Assembly (NCBI GenBank): GCA_030847615.1
Contig: JAUMIR010000005.1
Coordinates: 62,089,001 to 62,153,000, forward strand
DNA from: Gambelia wislizenii
Lineage: Eukaryota; Chordata; Lepidosauria; Squamata; Crotaphytidae
Reading direction: 5' to 3'
Length of the DNA stretch: 64,000 bases
The notes beneath the pieces are model-generated. The model ran no database searches. It saw only the letters and a list, made by a program, of their open reading frames with translations, and was not told the origin of the DNA. This document shows positions 22,326 to 32,840 of the stretch, one piece after another. The position numbers and the translations under genes were made by a program. Position 1 is the first letter of the stretch, and every line of letters begins with the position of its first letter.

Positions 22326-23540
22326 CTCTTGGATCGCCTGAGAGAGTTAGGAATTGGAGGCACTGCTCTGCTGTGGTTCCGTTCCTTTCTCTTGGGCAGA
22401 TCCCAGAGGGTGAGGCTCAGGGACAGTTGCTGTTCCAGAATTGAGTTTAATTGTGGCATCCCTCAGGGTGCCATCCTGTCCCCGATGCTATTTATATGAA
22501 GCCACTGGGAGAGATCATCCGGAAGCATGGAGCTCGGTGTCATCAGTATGCTGATGACACTCAGATATATTTCTCCATGACCAGATCATCAGCTCAGACT
22601 TCAGATGGTATCCCTCATCTCAATGACTGTCTTAGAGCGGTAATGGATTGGATGAGGAAAAACAGATTGAGACTAAATCCAGACAAAATGGAGGTACTGA
22701 CAGTCACAGGCCTGAAACCAGCTCTGGGAATACAATTTCTAGTCCTGGATGATGTCACACTCTCCTCTAAGAACTGTGTTCGCAGTCTGGGGGTACTCCT
22801 AGATTCGACGCTTCACATGACTAGTCAGGTGAGTGCGACAGTCAGGAGTGCCTGTTATCAGCTTCGGCTGACACGCCAGCTGTGCCCTTACCTGGATACA
22901 AGGAATCTTGCCTAACCCAGAAACTTCAACTGGTACAAAATATGGCAGCCAGGTTAATTACGGGTACATCTAGGAGAGAGCATATAACACCTGTGCTTAA
23001 ATCTTTCCACTGGCTGCCGATCAGTTTCTGGGCATGGTACAAGGTGTTGGTTTTAACTTTTAAAGCCCTACATGGCTTGGGTCCATCTTATCTCTGGGAC
23101 TGCCTCATCCCATATGATCCCCCCCCCCGCGCACTTCGGTCCTCTGGGAGGAACCTGCTGCAGCCTATGAAAACTGCAGACCTCCCAGAGGGCCTTCTCT
23201 TCTACGGCTCCCAGACTTTGGAATGGCCTGCCGGACAAGATCTGTCTTATCACTACTCTTGATAGCTTCAAGAAAGTGTTAAAGACGGATCTCTTCCGGC
23301 AGGCCTTCCCGGAATAACTTCCCAGCTCAAGTGGAGTTGACTGCCTACCCTCTCCCCTGCCGCCATTGCCAGTTTCATCTCATAATTTGTACATTTTACT
23401 GTATTTGATGTATGTTTTAATTCTCCACCAGTTTAATTTAGTTTTAAGGGGTGGGAGGGTTAGGATTGGGAACGATTGTTTTAACTTCCTGTTGTTTTAA
23501 CCTTGTTGTATGCCACCCTGGTTGCTGAGCAGAGGGGTGG
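22326..23540 (+). pseudogene. L2-clade LINE, copy C, 5' truncated
   Basis: It begins inside the reverse transcriptase just after motif A (CTCTTGGATCGCCTG) and runs through GVPQGAILSPML, the catalytic YADD of HQYADDTQIYF (near 22545), LRLNPDKMEVLTV and the C-terminal domain to FRQAFPE. A short deletion of about 9 bases follows the motif B region near 22490. A deletion of about 85 bases near 22908 removes the SCLDFCNALYMGLP-type block, and a frameshift follows. The 3' UTR ends in a CCACCC...GGGTGG hairpin (about 23512-23541) and a (TTA)n tail. Confidence 0.88.
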
Positions 23541-23553
23541 GTTAAAAATAAAA

Positions 23554-23589
<36 letters not shown>

Positions 23590-23610
23590 TACTACTACTA
23601 TTACTATTAA
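23541..23610. repeat. (TTA)n / (CTA)n tail of L2 copy C
   Basis: Trinucleotide run directly following the L2 3' hairpin, first TTA then ACT variants. Confidence 0.9.
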
Positions 23611-23850
23611 CATTTGCACTGGAAACCTGAGGCACTGGGAAGAAGTCTCTTTTCCCCCACTTTTTCTTTTTTCTTGGAGATCTTGCCACAAACTAAACAG
23701 GTCAGGAAAACACAGGATAGGGCTATAGCCATGCCAGCAGGATCTATAATCGTCTTTGATTTTATCTTAGGGGCTGGTTCCACGACAGGGAAAAGTTCGC
23801 GAGATTCCAGATTACCGTTCTTCCGCATCAGGAGCGCATAAATCACATGA

Positions 23851-24475
23851 ATTCTGGCTTATTCGGATGATGCAGCCTGATGCAGCCAGTTTCAGTTTTT
23901 CTTAGTTTACACAGGCAAAGGGGGGGGAATCACCTCCAGATGATTATAGCCAGGCAGGAGGCGGGGAGGGAGCAAGGAGGGGGTCATGGAGACCATAAAT
24001 AATGAGAGGAGGAAAAGCACAAACAAACAAAAGATCAAAAGAGCGATCTGTCAACTTCCCCCATCTTCCCCTGGAAAGGCTTCTATAAAAAAAGGAGTGA
24101 ATGAAAGGACGAACAAGCAAAAGTACGGTGGAGCGATCTCCTTCCCTTCCCTTCCCTTCACGCACGCACACAAAAACACACACCACAGAAGCAGGGGCTA
24201 GCCCTGCTTCTGAAGCCTTGAATAAAGGCAAGTGAAGGCAAACAAACAAAAGGACGAACATGCGATCGTTGTTTGCCCACACACACGAATGCATACACAT
24301 ACACACAGACACACCAGCAAAGCAGGGGCTAGTAGCGATCATCTTCCCAACCCCCAAAGCCTTCCTTTGAAACAGACAGGAAGGGCTCAGAGCTGATTTT
24401 TCAAAGTGGGCTGCAAGCAGAAGAAGGGTGAATTTCTTCTCTCCAACCCCTCAGTCTATTCGGATAAAGCAGAAT
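23851..24475. mobile_element. Unclassified inverted-repeat element
   Basis: The left end ATTCTGGCTTATTCGGATGA and the inverted right end ATTCTGCTTTATCCGAATAG form imperfect inverted repeats around 625 bp. Inside are repeated phrases (AAACAAACAAAAG...ACGAAC; GCAGGGGCTAG twice) and a perfect 10-bp-arm palindrome at 24187-24211 (AGAAGCAGGG facing CCCTGCTTCT). No clear target duplication was found, so the superfamily is open. Confidence 0.5.
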
Positions 24476-25524
24476 GGTCACTCCAACCAATCAGGATTCA
24501 GCTCTGCTCACAGTAATTCAAAAAGGTCGATGCCAGTTTACACGATGGTTAATTCCCATGACCAATTATGTGCATTTTCGTGAACTTAATCAAAAAAGTC
24601 TGGAAAACTAGCGAAAGCTGATACTGCGCGACTTATGGGTTTTTTGCACCTCCTCCTTCTGAAAAGGGCGCTGTTGCTTCGAAATGCGTGGGAACTATCA
24701 GGCTTCTTGTCGCATTCTTTGAGGATTTATTTTGCCGTTTAAACGACCCCTTAGACTGGGTTAAGGAGCTGCCCCAGAGCTTGGTTATAAGACAACTCTG
24801 AGGCTGTAACAGCTTTTTAATTCCAAGTTTCAGGAATATCACTGGCTTTGTTCACTGGCTTCTAGAGCCTTTAAAATCCCTTCACTTTTGCTCTCTTTAA
24901 GCTGCAAGGGGTGTCTGGGACCCTGACTGAAAAATAAATAATATTTCTGATCATAATTATGTTGTGTGACTTCTAAAGCTAGTTATGAAGTGGGAAGTCT
25001 TTCCCCAGCACTTGGGAAAGGATGTTCTCTGTTTGTGTGTGTGCATGGATTTTTCTGCAAACTGGAAGCAGTAGAAAAGAGAGAAACACTAGGCGGTTGC
25101 ATCAGTGGATTTTTAAAAAAGCATCTAACTTTGCATTTGGTCCCTTGGTAGACAAAGGTGGGATATAAATTAAATTAACAATCAGACAGAAAGACATACA
25201 AAGTTTGACAAGGGTTGTCCAAGTAATGAGGGCTTTTAAAATAATTCCCTTTTTTCTTTTACAGTTTATAAGGCAGGCCATAAGAGTGGCCCAGCTGTTA
25301 CGTGCTTTAAAACTGGAACTTCAAGTGTCCCTGGGAAGTGATCCTTAGAGATGTCATCCCAAATATCACAAATAAGTCATCAATTAATTTATTGTACTAA
25401 AAGCCATGAGAAAATTTTTAAAAATATACAAAGTATACAAAATAAAAAAAATACAGCAAAATGATGTTACTAATAGTAACAAAGATTATTATGAAAAAAA
25501 TAATATGAGAAAATATCAAAAATC
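24476..25524. other. Mostly unassigned stretch
   Basis: A fragment ending GGTGGGATATAAATTAAATTAAC at about 25157-25180 resembles a LINE or SINE tail. Nothing else is assignable. Confidence 0.35.
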
Positions 25525-26003
25525 CATTTACTACTACTACTATTATTTTCATTTTTACCCCATCTTTCTCCCAATAATGGGACTCAAAACAGCTTAAAAT
25601 ATATCTAAAAACAATACGGATTTTAAATATCTACAAAAACTTCAATAAAAGCGTGAATATAAAAGTTATTTAAAAGACAATTAAACAATTTATGAAGTTT
25701 AAAACATTAAAATTCATTAAAAGCCCATATATACAGCATAAAACAGCATAACACACTATTGAAAGCCCATCCCAGTCAGTTTCTAAAAGCCTGATATCAT
25801 AAGAACATTTTAACCTGACCAAAGAAGGAGAGCAAGGACAGAGCCATCCTAGCCTCTCTAGGTAAGGAGTTTCAAAGTCTGGGAGCAGCCACTGAGAAGG
25901 CCCTCTCCCTTGTTCCTACCAAATGAGCATGAAAAGGTAATGGGACAGAGAAAGGGACTGCTCCAGATCATTGAGCTCTGATGGACCCATAAAGGGAGAT
26001 ATG

Positions 26004-26233
26004 CATGCAATCTATATTTGCCTTCAAGTCACTTGCTGAGTTATGGTGACCCCATAAATTTTCCATACAGTCTTCTTAGGCAAGAGGTAGTTTTGCTAAC
26101 TTATTCCTCCGAACTATAGCCTACAGCACCTGGTATTCACTGGCAGTCTCCCATCCAAGTACTAACCAGGGCTGACCCTGCTTAGCTTCCAAGATCAGAC
26201 AGGACCTGGTACCTTTAGAGTATTTAGGCTTAT
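26004..26233 (-). mobile_element. 5S rRNA-derived SINE, copy 1, with 15-bp target duplication
   Basis: The head at 26118-26225 is the reverse complement of a 5S rRNA gene: CTACAGCACCTGGTATTC, TCTCCCATCCAAGTACTAAC and CTGCTTAGCTTCCAAGATCA are recognisable 5S blocks, including the internal Pol III promoter region. The tail side is a non-5S SINE body. ATAAAGGGAGATATG flanks it at 25989-26003 and 26234-26248, a perfect 15-bp duplication. It is a retroposed SINE, not a functional 5S gene, since it diverges at many positions. Confidence 0.88.
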
Positions 26234-26248
26234 ATAAAGGGAGATATG

Positions 26249-26589
26249 GGAGATTTTCACATGGAGAAAATAACCCCTATGGAGATTGGGAGAGAAACGG
26301 GGCTGTTCTGCTGCCAGCGCTCCATTTTGCATGCCCTTTCCTTCTCCCGATCTCCCGTCGTCCTCCCTCTGTCCTGCTTCCATTTTCCTCCTGCTATGTT
26401 CCACTATTTTTTACTAATGAAGAACTTTCATTAGTAAAAATACCGGAAGGAAAATGGAAGCAGCACGGAGGGAGGATGACAGGAGATCGGGAGAAGGAAG
26501 GGGGCGTGTGAAATGGAGCGCTGGCAGCGGAACAGCCCCGTTTCTCTCCCGATCTCCACGGGGATTATTTCCCCAGTGTGAAAATCTCC
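26249..26589. mobile_element. Palindromic foldback MITE, ATG duplication
   Basis: Nearly the whole 341 bp is one inverted repeat: GGAGATTTTCACATGG at the left is mirrored by CCAGTGTGAAAATCTCC at the right, and the arms meet near 26421-26431 around TTCATTAGTAAAAAT. Both flanks read ATG (26246-26248 and 26590-26592). The terminal sequence is close to that of the GGAGATT/GGACTTTATCAGA elements in this window. Confidence 0.9.
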
Positions 26590-26652
26590 ATGGTCCTTCA
26601 AACAACCTGGACACAAACAGTATAGGATTTTATAGGTCATCACCAGCACTTT

Positions 26653-27259
26653 GGAGATTATCAGACGTGTTAAAAGTGGCATTACATGAATGGCAGGAGA
26701 TCACTAAAGGGCTCCCTTTTCAGATGACGTTGTTCCCCTCTCGTAATGTACCTGTTCTGCTGCCATTCTGCCGGCACTGCTTTTTATTGACAGGAGAAGC
26801 CATCAGTAGATCCCCCATTCCGTTTCTGTCATGGATGTTCCTGCAAGTGAAAAGGTGCCCCGTTATGCTGGCGAGATCCCAGCATCAATGGGAGGTCCCT
26901 GCCAGAACATTTCCAGGTGAGATCAGGACATCAAATTAAGTGACACACTTTTTAAAAACTTCCCTGGTTGACTTGGAAGTTTTAAAGTGTGATTTTATGC
27001 TAGCTGTCACTTTTTCTTGTGTATTTTTCTTTTTCTTTTTGAATTTTCCATGCTCACGCTTTCTTGTGAGAATCCACAGGATTTCAGTCCAGGTAGTGAA
27101 TGGAGCTCCGTTAGAGCTCCATTCACTCCTGGGCCCTGTCAACACTACTCAAGGTAGGTATGAAAATGTTTGTTACTGTGCTGGGACAGGGGCGAGACAG
27201 GGGCAGAAATTGAGATTCTGGGACAGGAATGCTTTTTTCATTCCTGTTTGAAAATCGCC
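26653..27259 (+). mobile_element. Harbinger-like MITE family A, copy 2
   Basis: Ends GGAGATTATCAGAC and, inverted, GGCGATTTTCAAAC; 607 bp; flanks TTT on both sides (26650-26652 and 27260-27262). The interior matches family A in the orientation of 34908-35486 (GTGACACA...CTTTTAAAGTGTG...GTGAATGGAGCTCC). It inserted into the L2-like LINE above. Confidence 0.8.
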
Positions 27260-27330
27260 TTTGAATTGTGCCCAGAATCAGACTGGCAGCCAGTGGATCT
27301 GTTGCAACAAGGGAGTTGCAATAATATGAG

Positions 27331-28104
27331 CATTTCTAGATTACCAACCTGAAAATCAAATTAAACTCATTGATGGCCAAACTCAAGTAATATAGCTGCT
27401 TTATATGCTGGATGGGGGATGCTAGGAACTGTAGTGCAAAAAAGTGACATTTCCAAGCTTTTGTAGGTTTCCTTGGAAACTAGAACCCTGATGTATAGTA
27501 AGCAAAGGGCACTATTGACTTCATTTTAATTACATATTTCAGCTTGAATATACCTTCCTGTTGCTATCTCTTTTTTAAAAAACGGTTTGTTTAGCTTGCA
27601 ATGGACTAGTTTCCCACTCTTTCCCACTTTGTCTCCCTGCTGTTTCAGCTTCTTTCCAGATATACTGCATGGGGCTTTATAAAAACAAAACAAAAACAAA
27701 GAAAAGGCACACAAAAAATAATAATAAAATAAAACCCCTAGGCACTTAGCCAGACAATTTAAACTTTGAACTATGCTAAAAGGGTAAATGGTTCACACAG
27801 TTTTGATTCTCCCTTCCCCATCTTTTCCTTGAGCTACACTTTATTCTGCCAAATAATGAACAAATAAATGTTTGGGATGGAACAATGTCAGTGATAAATA
27901 GGATTCCTGGAAATCTGGGATTAGAAAAACTCTTAATCTTTCCCCCGCAAAGAAAAAGAAATGTAAATATTCACTTTGTTCAATTCTTCTCCACATTTCA
28001 TACTATATATTTAATTCACATAGATAAATGTCATGCTTCTTAGGTCTGGCTGGCACCCTGTTAGTGAGTTATGATAGCTTAAGTCCAATTTACTATCTAA
28101 CAGT
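27331..28104. other. Unassigned stretch
   Basis: A hAT-like inverted phrase (AACTGTAGTGCAAAAAAGTGACATTTCCAAGC) sits near 27430-27465 without clear ends. Nothing else is supported. Confidence 0.35.
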
Positions 28105-28395
28105 TTTGGTCGTTGTGGAAGTTGGAATTCTTTACTAACTGCACAATGACCAACCCTCCCCCACAACCCCCCTGCACCTTTTAAGCTACGCAGCCCTACA
28201 CAACACCTCCATTTCCATGTCATTGGAGAACATGGGGATGAACAGAGATGCACACAGCTATTTTCCTTTAGCTGGACATGCTGCAAGGACATCATCTGCA
28301 CTGACCTCCTGAGGACCCTCAAGGATCCCTGAAGATGCCTATTGCAGTGTATCCAGCTGCAAGAAAATAATTGGATACGTCTCTACTGATTCCCC
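28105..28395. repeat. Unclassified dispersed repeat, copy 1
   Basis: It starts near TTTTGGTCGTTG and GGAATTCTTTAC and includes an AGCTATTTTCCTTTAGCTGG segment. It ends with CCAGCTGCAAGAAAATAATTGGATAC. The same outline recurs at 43678-43867, and parts recur at 29985-30165 and 35500-35580. I do not recognise the family. Confidence 0.5.
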
Positions 28396-29311
28396 CACCC
28401 CCACAAATCTCCCGCAGTTTCCAATGACAGAGATTCCATTAGATGCAGCCACAATGGTTAAAATGAAACCAAACTGCTATAGCTGTGTAGACAGATAACT
28501 CTGTAACCCAACAGCAGCTGAATATAGTTTCACCCATATAAAGCTGTCTCCATGAATGTATCAATTTGGCATCTCATTTTGTGGGCACTTATATGATATT
28601 GCTTAATACCTTTCTAGACAAAGATTAGTCTTGTTCTTGTAAAGCAAAGAATCTTACAGTAGATATTGGGTTTTCAGTGAGTGTGAGATCTAGTTGTTAT
28701 CCCTTGTGATTACATTCCACACTGTCAACGTCCTTAATGCTGTCGCTTCTTGAAACTCAAGAGTCCCAGGATACTACTTGTAGCCAATTTTTGTTTGTTT
28801 TTCCTTCTCAGGGCAGTGAATCCATGTGATTACTACTACATCTTTAAAAGACACATTTTCACTTAAGAAAGCAATTAAGAAAGTATTGATAGTTCGTAAG
28901 CAGATCTTTATAGGGGAAAAACAGAAACAACAATAGCAAAATCTGATCATATTGTGTCTTAATGTATATTAGGACATCTCAGAATCTTTTATTACAATTT
29001 TAGTTATTAAGATTTGCATCCCAGAGTGTGGCAGCATTGATTTAAGCTTTGCCAAAAAGAGAACTGGATGTATGATTTGATTTCAGTTTTTGCTCACTCC
29101 CCTTTCCCTGTTCCCTCTAAAACTCCCAAGCAGTCATCATCCATGCTGACCCTGAGGACCTCTGGCCCTCCATCCTCTGGAATGGATTTGGGAGTTAATG
29201 GTGTATGGAGAAGATGAAACCAAAACACAGAAGGACATTGCTATATTAACTAAACTGTGGGTCTAACCCAATAGAAATATATTCTGTACATTAAACTGGG
29301 GGTCCAACCCA
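28396..29311. other. No recognisable gene or repeat
   Basis: No diagnostic termini or coding signal seen. Confidence 0.35.
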
Positions 29312-29695
29312 GGGGTTGTCTAAATGGTGAAAATAAACCTAATGGAATTCACTGGGAATCCTACCTGTCTAAATGGGATCCTGCATCAATGCACAGTATT
29401 TGGAAGGAGGGGGGGGGGCAAAATGGCAAAAACAATGTTGGAAAAGCCTTCGCATTCCTGCTTGTTAAGACAAGCAATTCACTTTGTATCACTTCCCCAT
29501 ACAAGAGGATGGGTGGAGCTGATTGGCTGGATGAACATGGGAGGTGGAGATTGCTAATAGGGCAAGCACCCGCTGCCACCATGTTTAATTTTCACATTAG
29601 TGATTGCTTGCTAAGGTGATAAAATGGGGTGTTTGTGTTTTTTTCCAGTGTCCTTTTAACTCAGAAAATCGCTTTCCCCTCGTATAGAGCAGCCC
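29312..29695. mobile_element. MITE family B, copy 4
   Basis: It starts GGGGTTGTCTAAATGG and ends CCTCGTATAGAGCAGCCC; 384 bp. CCA flanks both ends (29309-29311 and 29696-29698), a possible 3-bp duplication. The end is shared with copy 2 at 8576-9180. A G-run near 29407 follows TTTGGAAGGAG, as in copy 2. Confidence 0.6.
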
Positions 29696-31054
29696 CCAGT
29701 GTCTGCATCCAGAGCTTAGAGCAAAAAATTGGGAGTATATCCCTTGTGTAGTGAGTGTGGCACCTAGATAGATTTCAGTTCTTATTAGCATCATGACCAA
29801 ATATTAACTGCTGTCCAGTGGCATAAGCATGGTTAATTTGAGTTTAGTAGTTCCTTATATATAGGCAGAGATCCTACACAGGTCAACACACATGTCTCAC
29901 ATAGCTACGTTTTAAGAGTTATGTCTCAATAGTTATGGCTCCTGAGGCTTCCCTTCTAAAATCCACCTTGGAGGCCATGCAGCCCCCAAACAAAGACAAC
30001 TCTAGTTTGTTGAAGAGCATGGGAATCAGCAGTGACATGCCCAGCTATTTTCCTCTAGCTTGAAACAATGTGATAGGCACTGACAGGGCCCTCAAGAAAT
30101 CCTTGGGATGTCCCTCCAGATAACATCCCTGCAACACATTCTGCTAAAGGAAAATAGCTGGTTGGTCCCCTCACTCTCCAACAGCCCAGAAATGTCTGTA
30201 TTGGAAGGGTTGCATGGCTTGTAATGTGGCTTAAAGGAGCTTTTAGTCTTTGCATGGTCAGAACAGAATTTAGACCTGAGCAATGACAGGAAAAGTGAGT
30301 TGCAATGTCATAAAGCAGATGTACAACATCAGAACTTACTAATAGGATGTCAGCTTTAGTTTCACTTTAGCCTGGCAATTCATGGCTGGGAACAGACCAG
30401 AGGGAACAGAACAGGAGAGTAAACTTTCCTGATACCAACACACTTGTACAGTTTTCAAAGGTATTATGATGGGAGGGCATGCCTCCACAGTTCAATTTCC
30501 TTTGTTTGATACTGCCCTATATAACCCCGGGGTGTCCTTCCATTGGCCTCACCGTGGGTCCACAGGAATTAGGAGTGCCAATATTCAAATGGTCTGGGTG
30601 GAATTCATTGTTCTGGGGCCCAATTCAACCATGTGTTGCAGGAGGATGCTGGAGCCCATCAGCTAAAGGACTGTGATGCTTCCTCTGTTCTAGACCACCT
30701 GCTGCGTTAATTTACTACAAATAAAACTTATTGTATGGCAATTTGGTGTGTCAGGTTTTGGTACCAAAGTCTTGGGTAGGCCTGGAATTACAGTTCAGTT
30801 TCAGCTCAGAATATCTCTCTCCCCTGAATCCCCCACCCAGTCTAGGAAGTGGGAATTGTAGTCCAAAAGTAACCATTCCCAACTCTGGTCTTAAATAGCC
30901 TTCCCCAACCCTGTACCCTCCAGGATTACACTTGGAAGACACCATGTTGAAGAAGGGTGTTCTAGATCATACACAGATATCTGAGAATTGCTCTCTCCTC
31001 AGGGGTGTTTGATGATAATGCTGGTGTCACTCCGGTGCAGAGTAAAAGGCAAAT
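29696..31054. other. Mostly unassigned stretch
   Basis: 29985-30165 has an inverted repeat, CCAGCTATTTTCCTCTAGC facing CTAAAGGAAAATAGCTGG, and belongs with the unclassified dispersed repeat at 28105. 30455-30730 has a TATAAC-like and an AATAAA motif but no matching flanks (see rejected items). Confidence 0.4.
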
Positions 31055-31620
31055 TTGCACATATGTTATGGTTTAAAATATTTAAAACTGCTTTAACTAT
31101 GTTGTATTAATGTTTCAAAATGTTTAATAAGCTTTTAGTATACACAAACTATTTTTTACAGTTTTATTTTGTTTAACTTTGGTTAAACTGTTTGTATTGT
31201 ATCCCACTCTGAGAGCATATGATATAGGGCAGGAGTTAAACATTTTATTACATAAATACTTATGTATTAATACATAATAATTTATATATTAATATATACT
31301 TATGTATAAATACGTAGGGAGCCCTGGTGGCACAGTGATTAAATGCCAGTACTCCAAGCCACAACGTTGCAAGTTCGATCCCAAGGGTTTTAAGGTTTAC
31401 TCAGCATTCTGTCCTTTCGTAGGTCAGTAAAATGAGTACCTGACTTATGGGGACAATTAGCTAAAAAAATGAACCATTGGAAACCACTTGGAGAGTGCCT
31501 AGCATGCTATAAAAGCGGTGTAGATGTATAGGTGCTATTGCTATTGCTATTGTAAGCCACTCTGAGTGCCTTCGTGGCTGAAGAGTGGGGCATAGACATC
31601 TAGAAATAAGTAAATAAAAA
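31055..31620 (+). mobile_element. LINE 3' UTR with inserted tRNA-type SINE
   Basis: A T-rich LINE-like 3' UTR (31055-31260, ending GTATCCCACTCTGAGAGC) is followed at 31313-31556 by a SINE. The SINE has an A-box-like GTGGCACAGTGATTAAA, a B-box-like GTTCGATCCC, a TCAGTAAAATGAGTACC body and a (GCTATT)n tail. A second LINE-like terminus (TAAGCCACTCTGAGTGCC, 31557-31620) follows immediately. It looks like a SINE placed within or next to LINE ends. Confidence 0.7.
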
Positions 31621-32077
31621 TAAATACTTACAATTTAACATTTCTAGAAGTCCAAGTATAGAACATTAGCTGATGTCCTCTTAGTGACATATGCTGGTTT
31701 AAATGAATAGTATGCCTACATATGCACTTTCTTGGTCATGGAAGATGACGAAATTCAGCATCTCCATTCACCATAACTCCTCCCTGAGCCACCTGCTTTC
31801 CAGCTGGCCACCCCTACCCACCACTACCCATCGCTAGCATTATACCTGTCCATTTATGGAACCAAGTGACTCTCTTTCTGCAGCCACCTGCAGGTAGAAA
31901 AAGGCTTCCTTCTGTTCCTCCTGGAGTCCTCCAGATGTCTAAGAAGGTATCATCTTCCTTTGTAAACACTATACCAATGCAACTAGTTATTGTCTGCTTG
32001 CCTTTCATCCTCCCCCTCCCTGCAACTGTCCTCCCCATTCCACTGAATGGCTATGATCTACCCAGCCTGCAAACAGG

Positions 32078-32220
32078 TAGATCAAGTATGCAAGGAGGGA
32101 AGGGATGAGATGTAACTACATCTGGCAGGACTTTACAACCCACCACTGTGGTGCAGGATCTCAGCTAGGGTCTGTCCCCTGGCCCTCCTCAAAGGAAGAA
32201 GTGGTTGTTTGCTGGAAGAC
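32078..32220 (+). repeat. Long-range direct repeat, unit 1
   Basis: Roughly 145 bases from AGGTAGATCAAGTATGCA to AGAAGTGGTTGTTTG recur at 32699-32840 with modest divergence; the offset is about 621 bp. This could be a two-unit tandem duplication whose remaining part has diverged, or the termini of an old element. The segment between has no coding capacity. Confidence 0.75.
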
Positions 32221-32698
32221 GCAGGAATAAGGAGACCAGAACAATAAAGAGACCACACACATATAGCTGGGTTGTAAAGGGCCACTTTTATTTAGCTATA
32301 ACCATTTAACCTCTTTCTTAGAGATTTGCAATGCAATGGGGGAGCAACCTAGTGTGGGCGTAGTTGGGGCAGGAGGTCAGCACCAAAACCCCTCCCCAAC
32401 CTCCCCTGGGTGAAAACACCTGAAGCCCAGGGAGAACCCATAAGCTGGGTTGCTCCCTAGCCAGCCTGCATTAGGAAGGCCACCCCAAAAATTCCTCCCC
32501 CAATTTGCAGAAATTAAAGGGAGGATTTATCCCCCAGACCAGCCCTAAAGGAGGTCATTTGCCCTACTCTTCAGTTCGCAAGACCTAAAGGGGCAGTTTC
32601 ATCTCCCCCCCCCACCTTCACCTGCAAAAGGAGGAGAGGCCAAACATGCACAACTGAACTACCAAACCTCTACCTGCCAAACAAAAAGGGCAAGCACA

Positions 32699-32840
32699 GA
32701 TAGATCAAGCATGCAGGGAGGAGAGGAATGAGATGTAATATAGCTGGCAGGACTTTACAATCCACCACTCTGACACAGGATCTCAGCTAGCACCTGTCTC
32801 CTGGCCCTCCTCAAAGGAAGAAGTGGTTGTTTGGGTGACA
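32699..32840 (+). repeat. Long-range direct repeat, unit 2
   Basis: Partner of 32078-32220. Shared blocks include TGGCAGGACTTTACAA, CAGGATCTCAGCTAG and GGCCCTCCTCAAAGGAAG. Confidence 0.75.

Larger units (their letters stand above)
25525..27330 (-). mobile_element. Old L2-like LINE 3' region split by three insertions
   Basis: Minus-strand LINE pieces are 25525-25988, 26593-26649 and about 27263-27330. They read, from the LINE's own 5' side, a CTGGCTGCCAGTCTGATTCTGGG block, then KVLVMTYKIL-type coding, then a 3' UTR with a CCCAT...ATGGGG hairpin and a (TAG)n-like tail at 25525-25545. The pieces line up with the L2 C-terminal region (compare 16620-16680). They are interrupted by a 5S SINE, a foldback element and a Harbinger-like MITE, each listed separately. 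Confidence 0.65.

Noticed and set aside
23944..24357. 137-codon minus-strand frame
   Set aside because: Lies inside the unclassified inverted-repeat element, is low in complexity and has no domain.
26118..26225. Functional 5S rRNA gene
   Set aside because: Diverged at many positions, fused to a SINE body and flanked by a retroposition-type 15-bp duplication.
30375..30745. Possible solo LTR (TATATAAC and AATAAA motifs)
   Set aside because: I could not find TG/CA termini with a matching 4-6 bp duplication, nor a second copy in the window.
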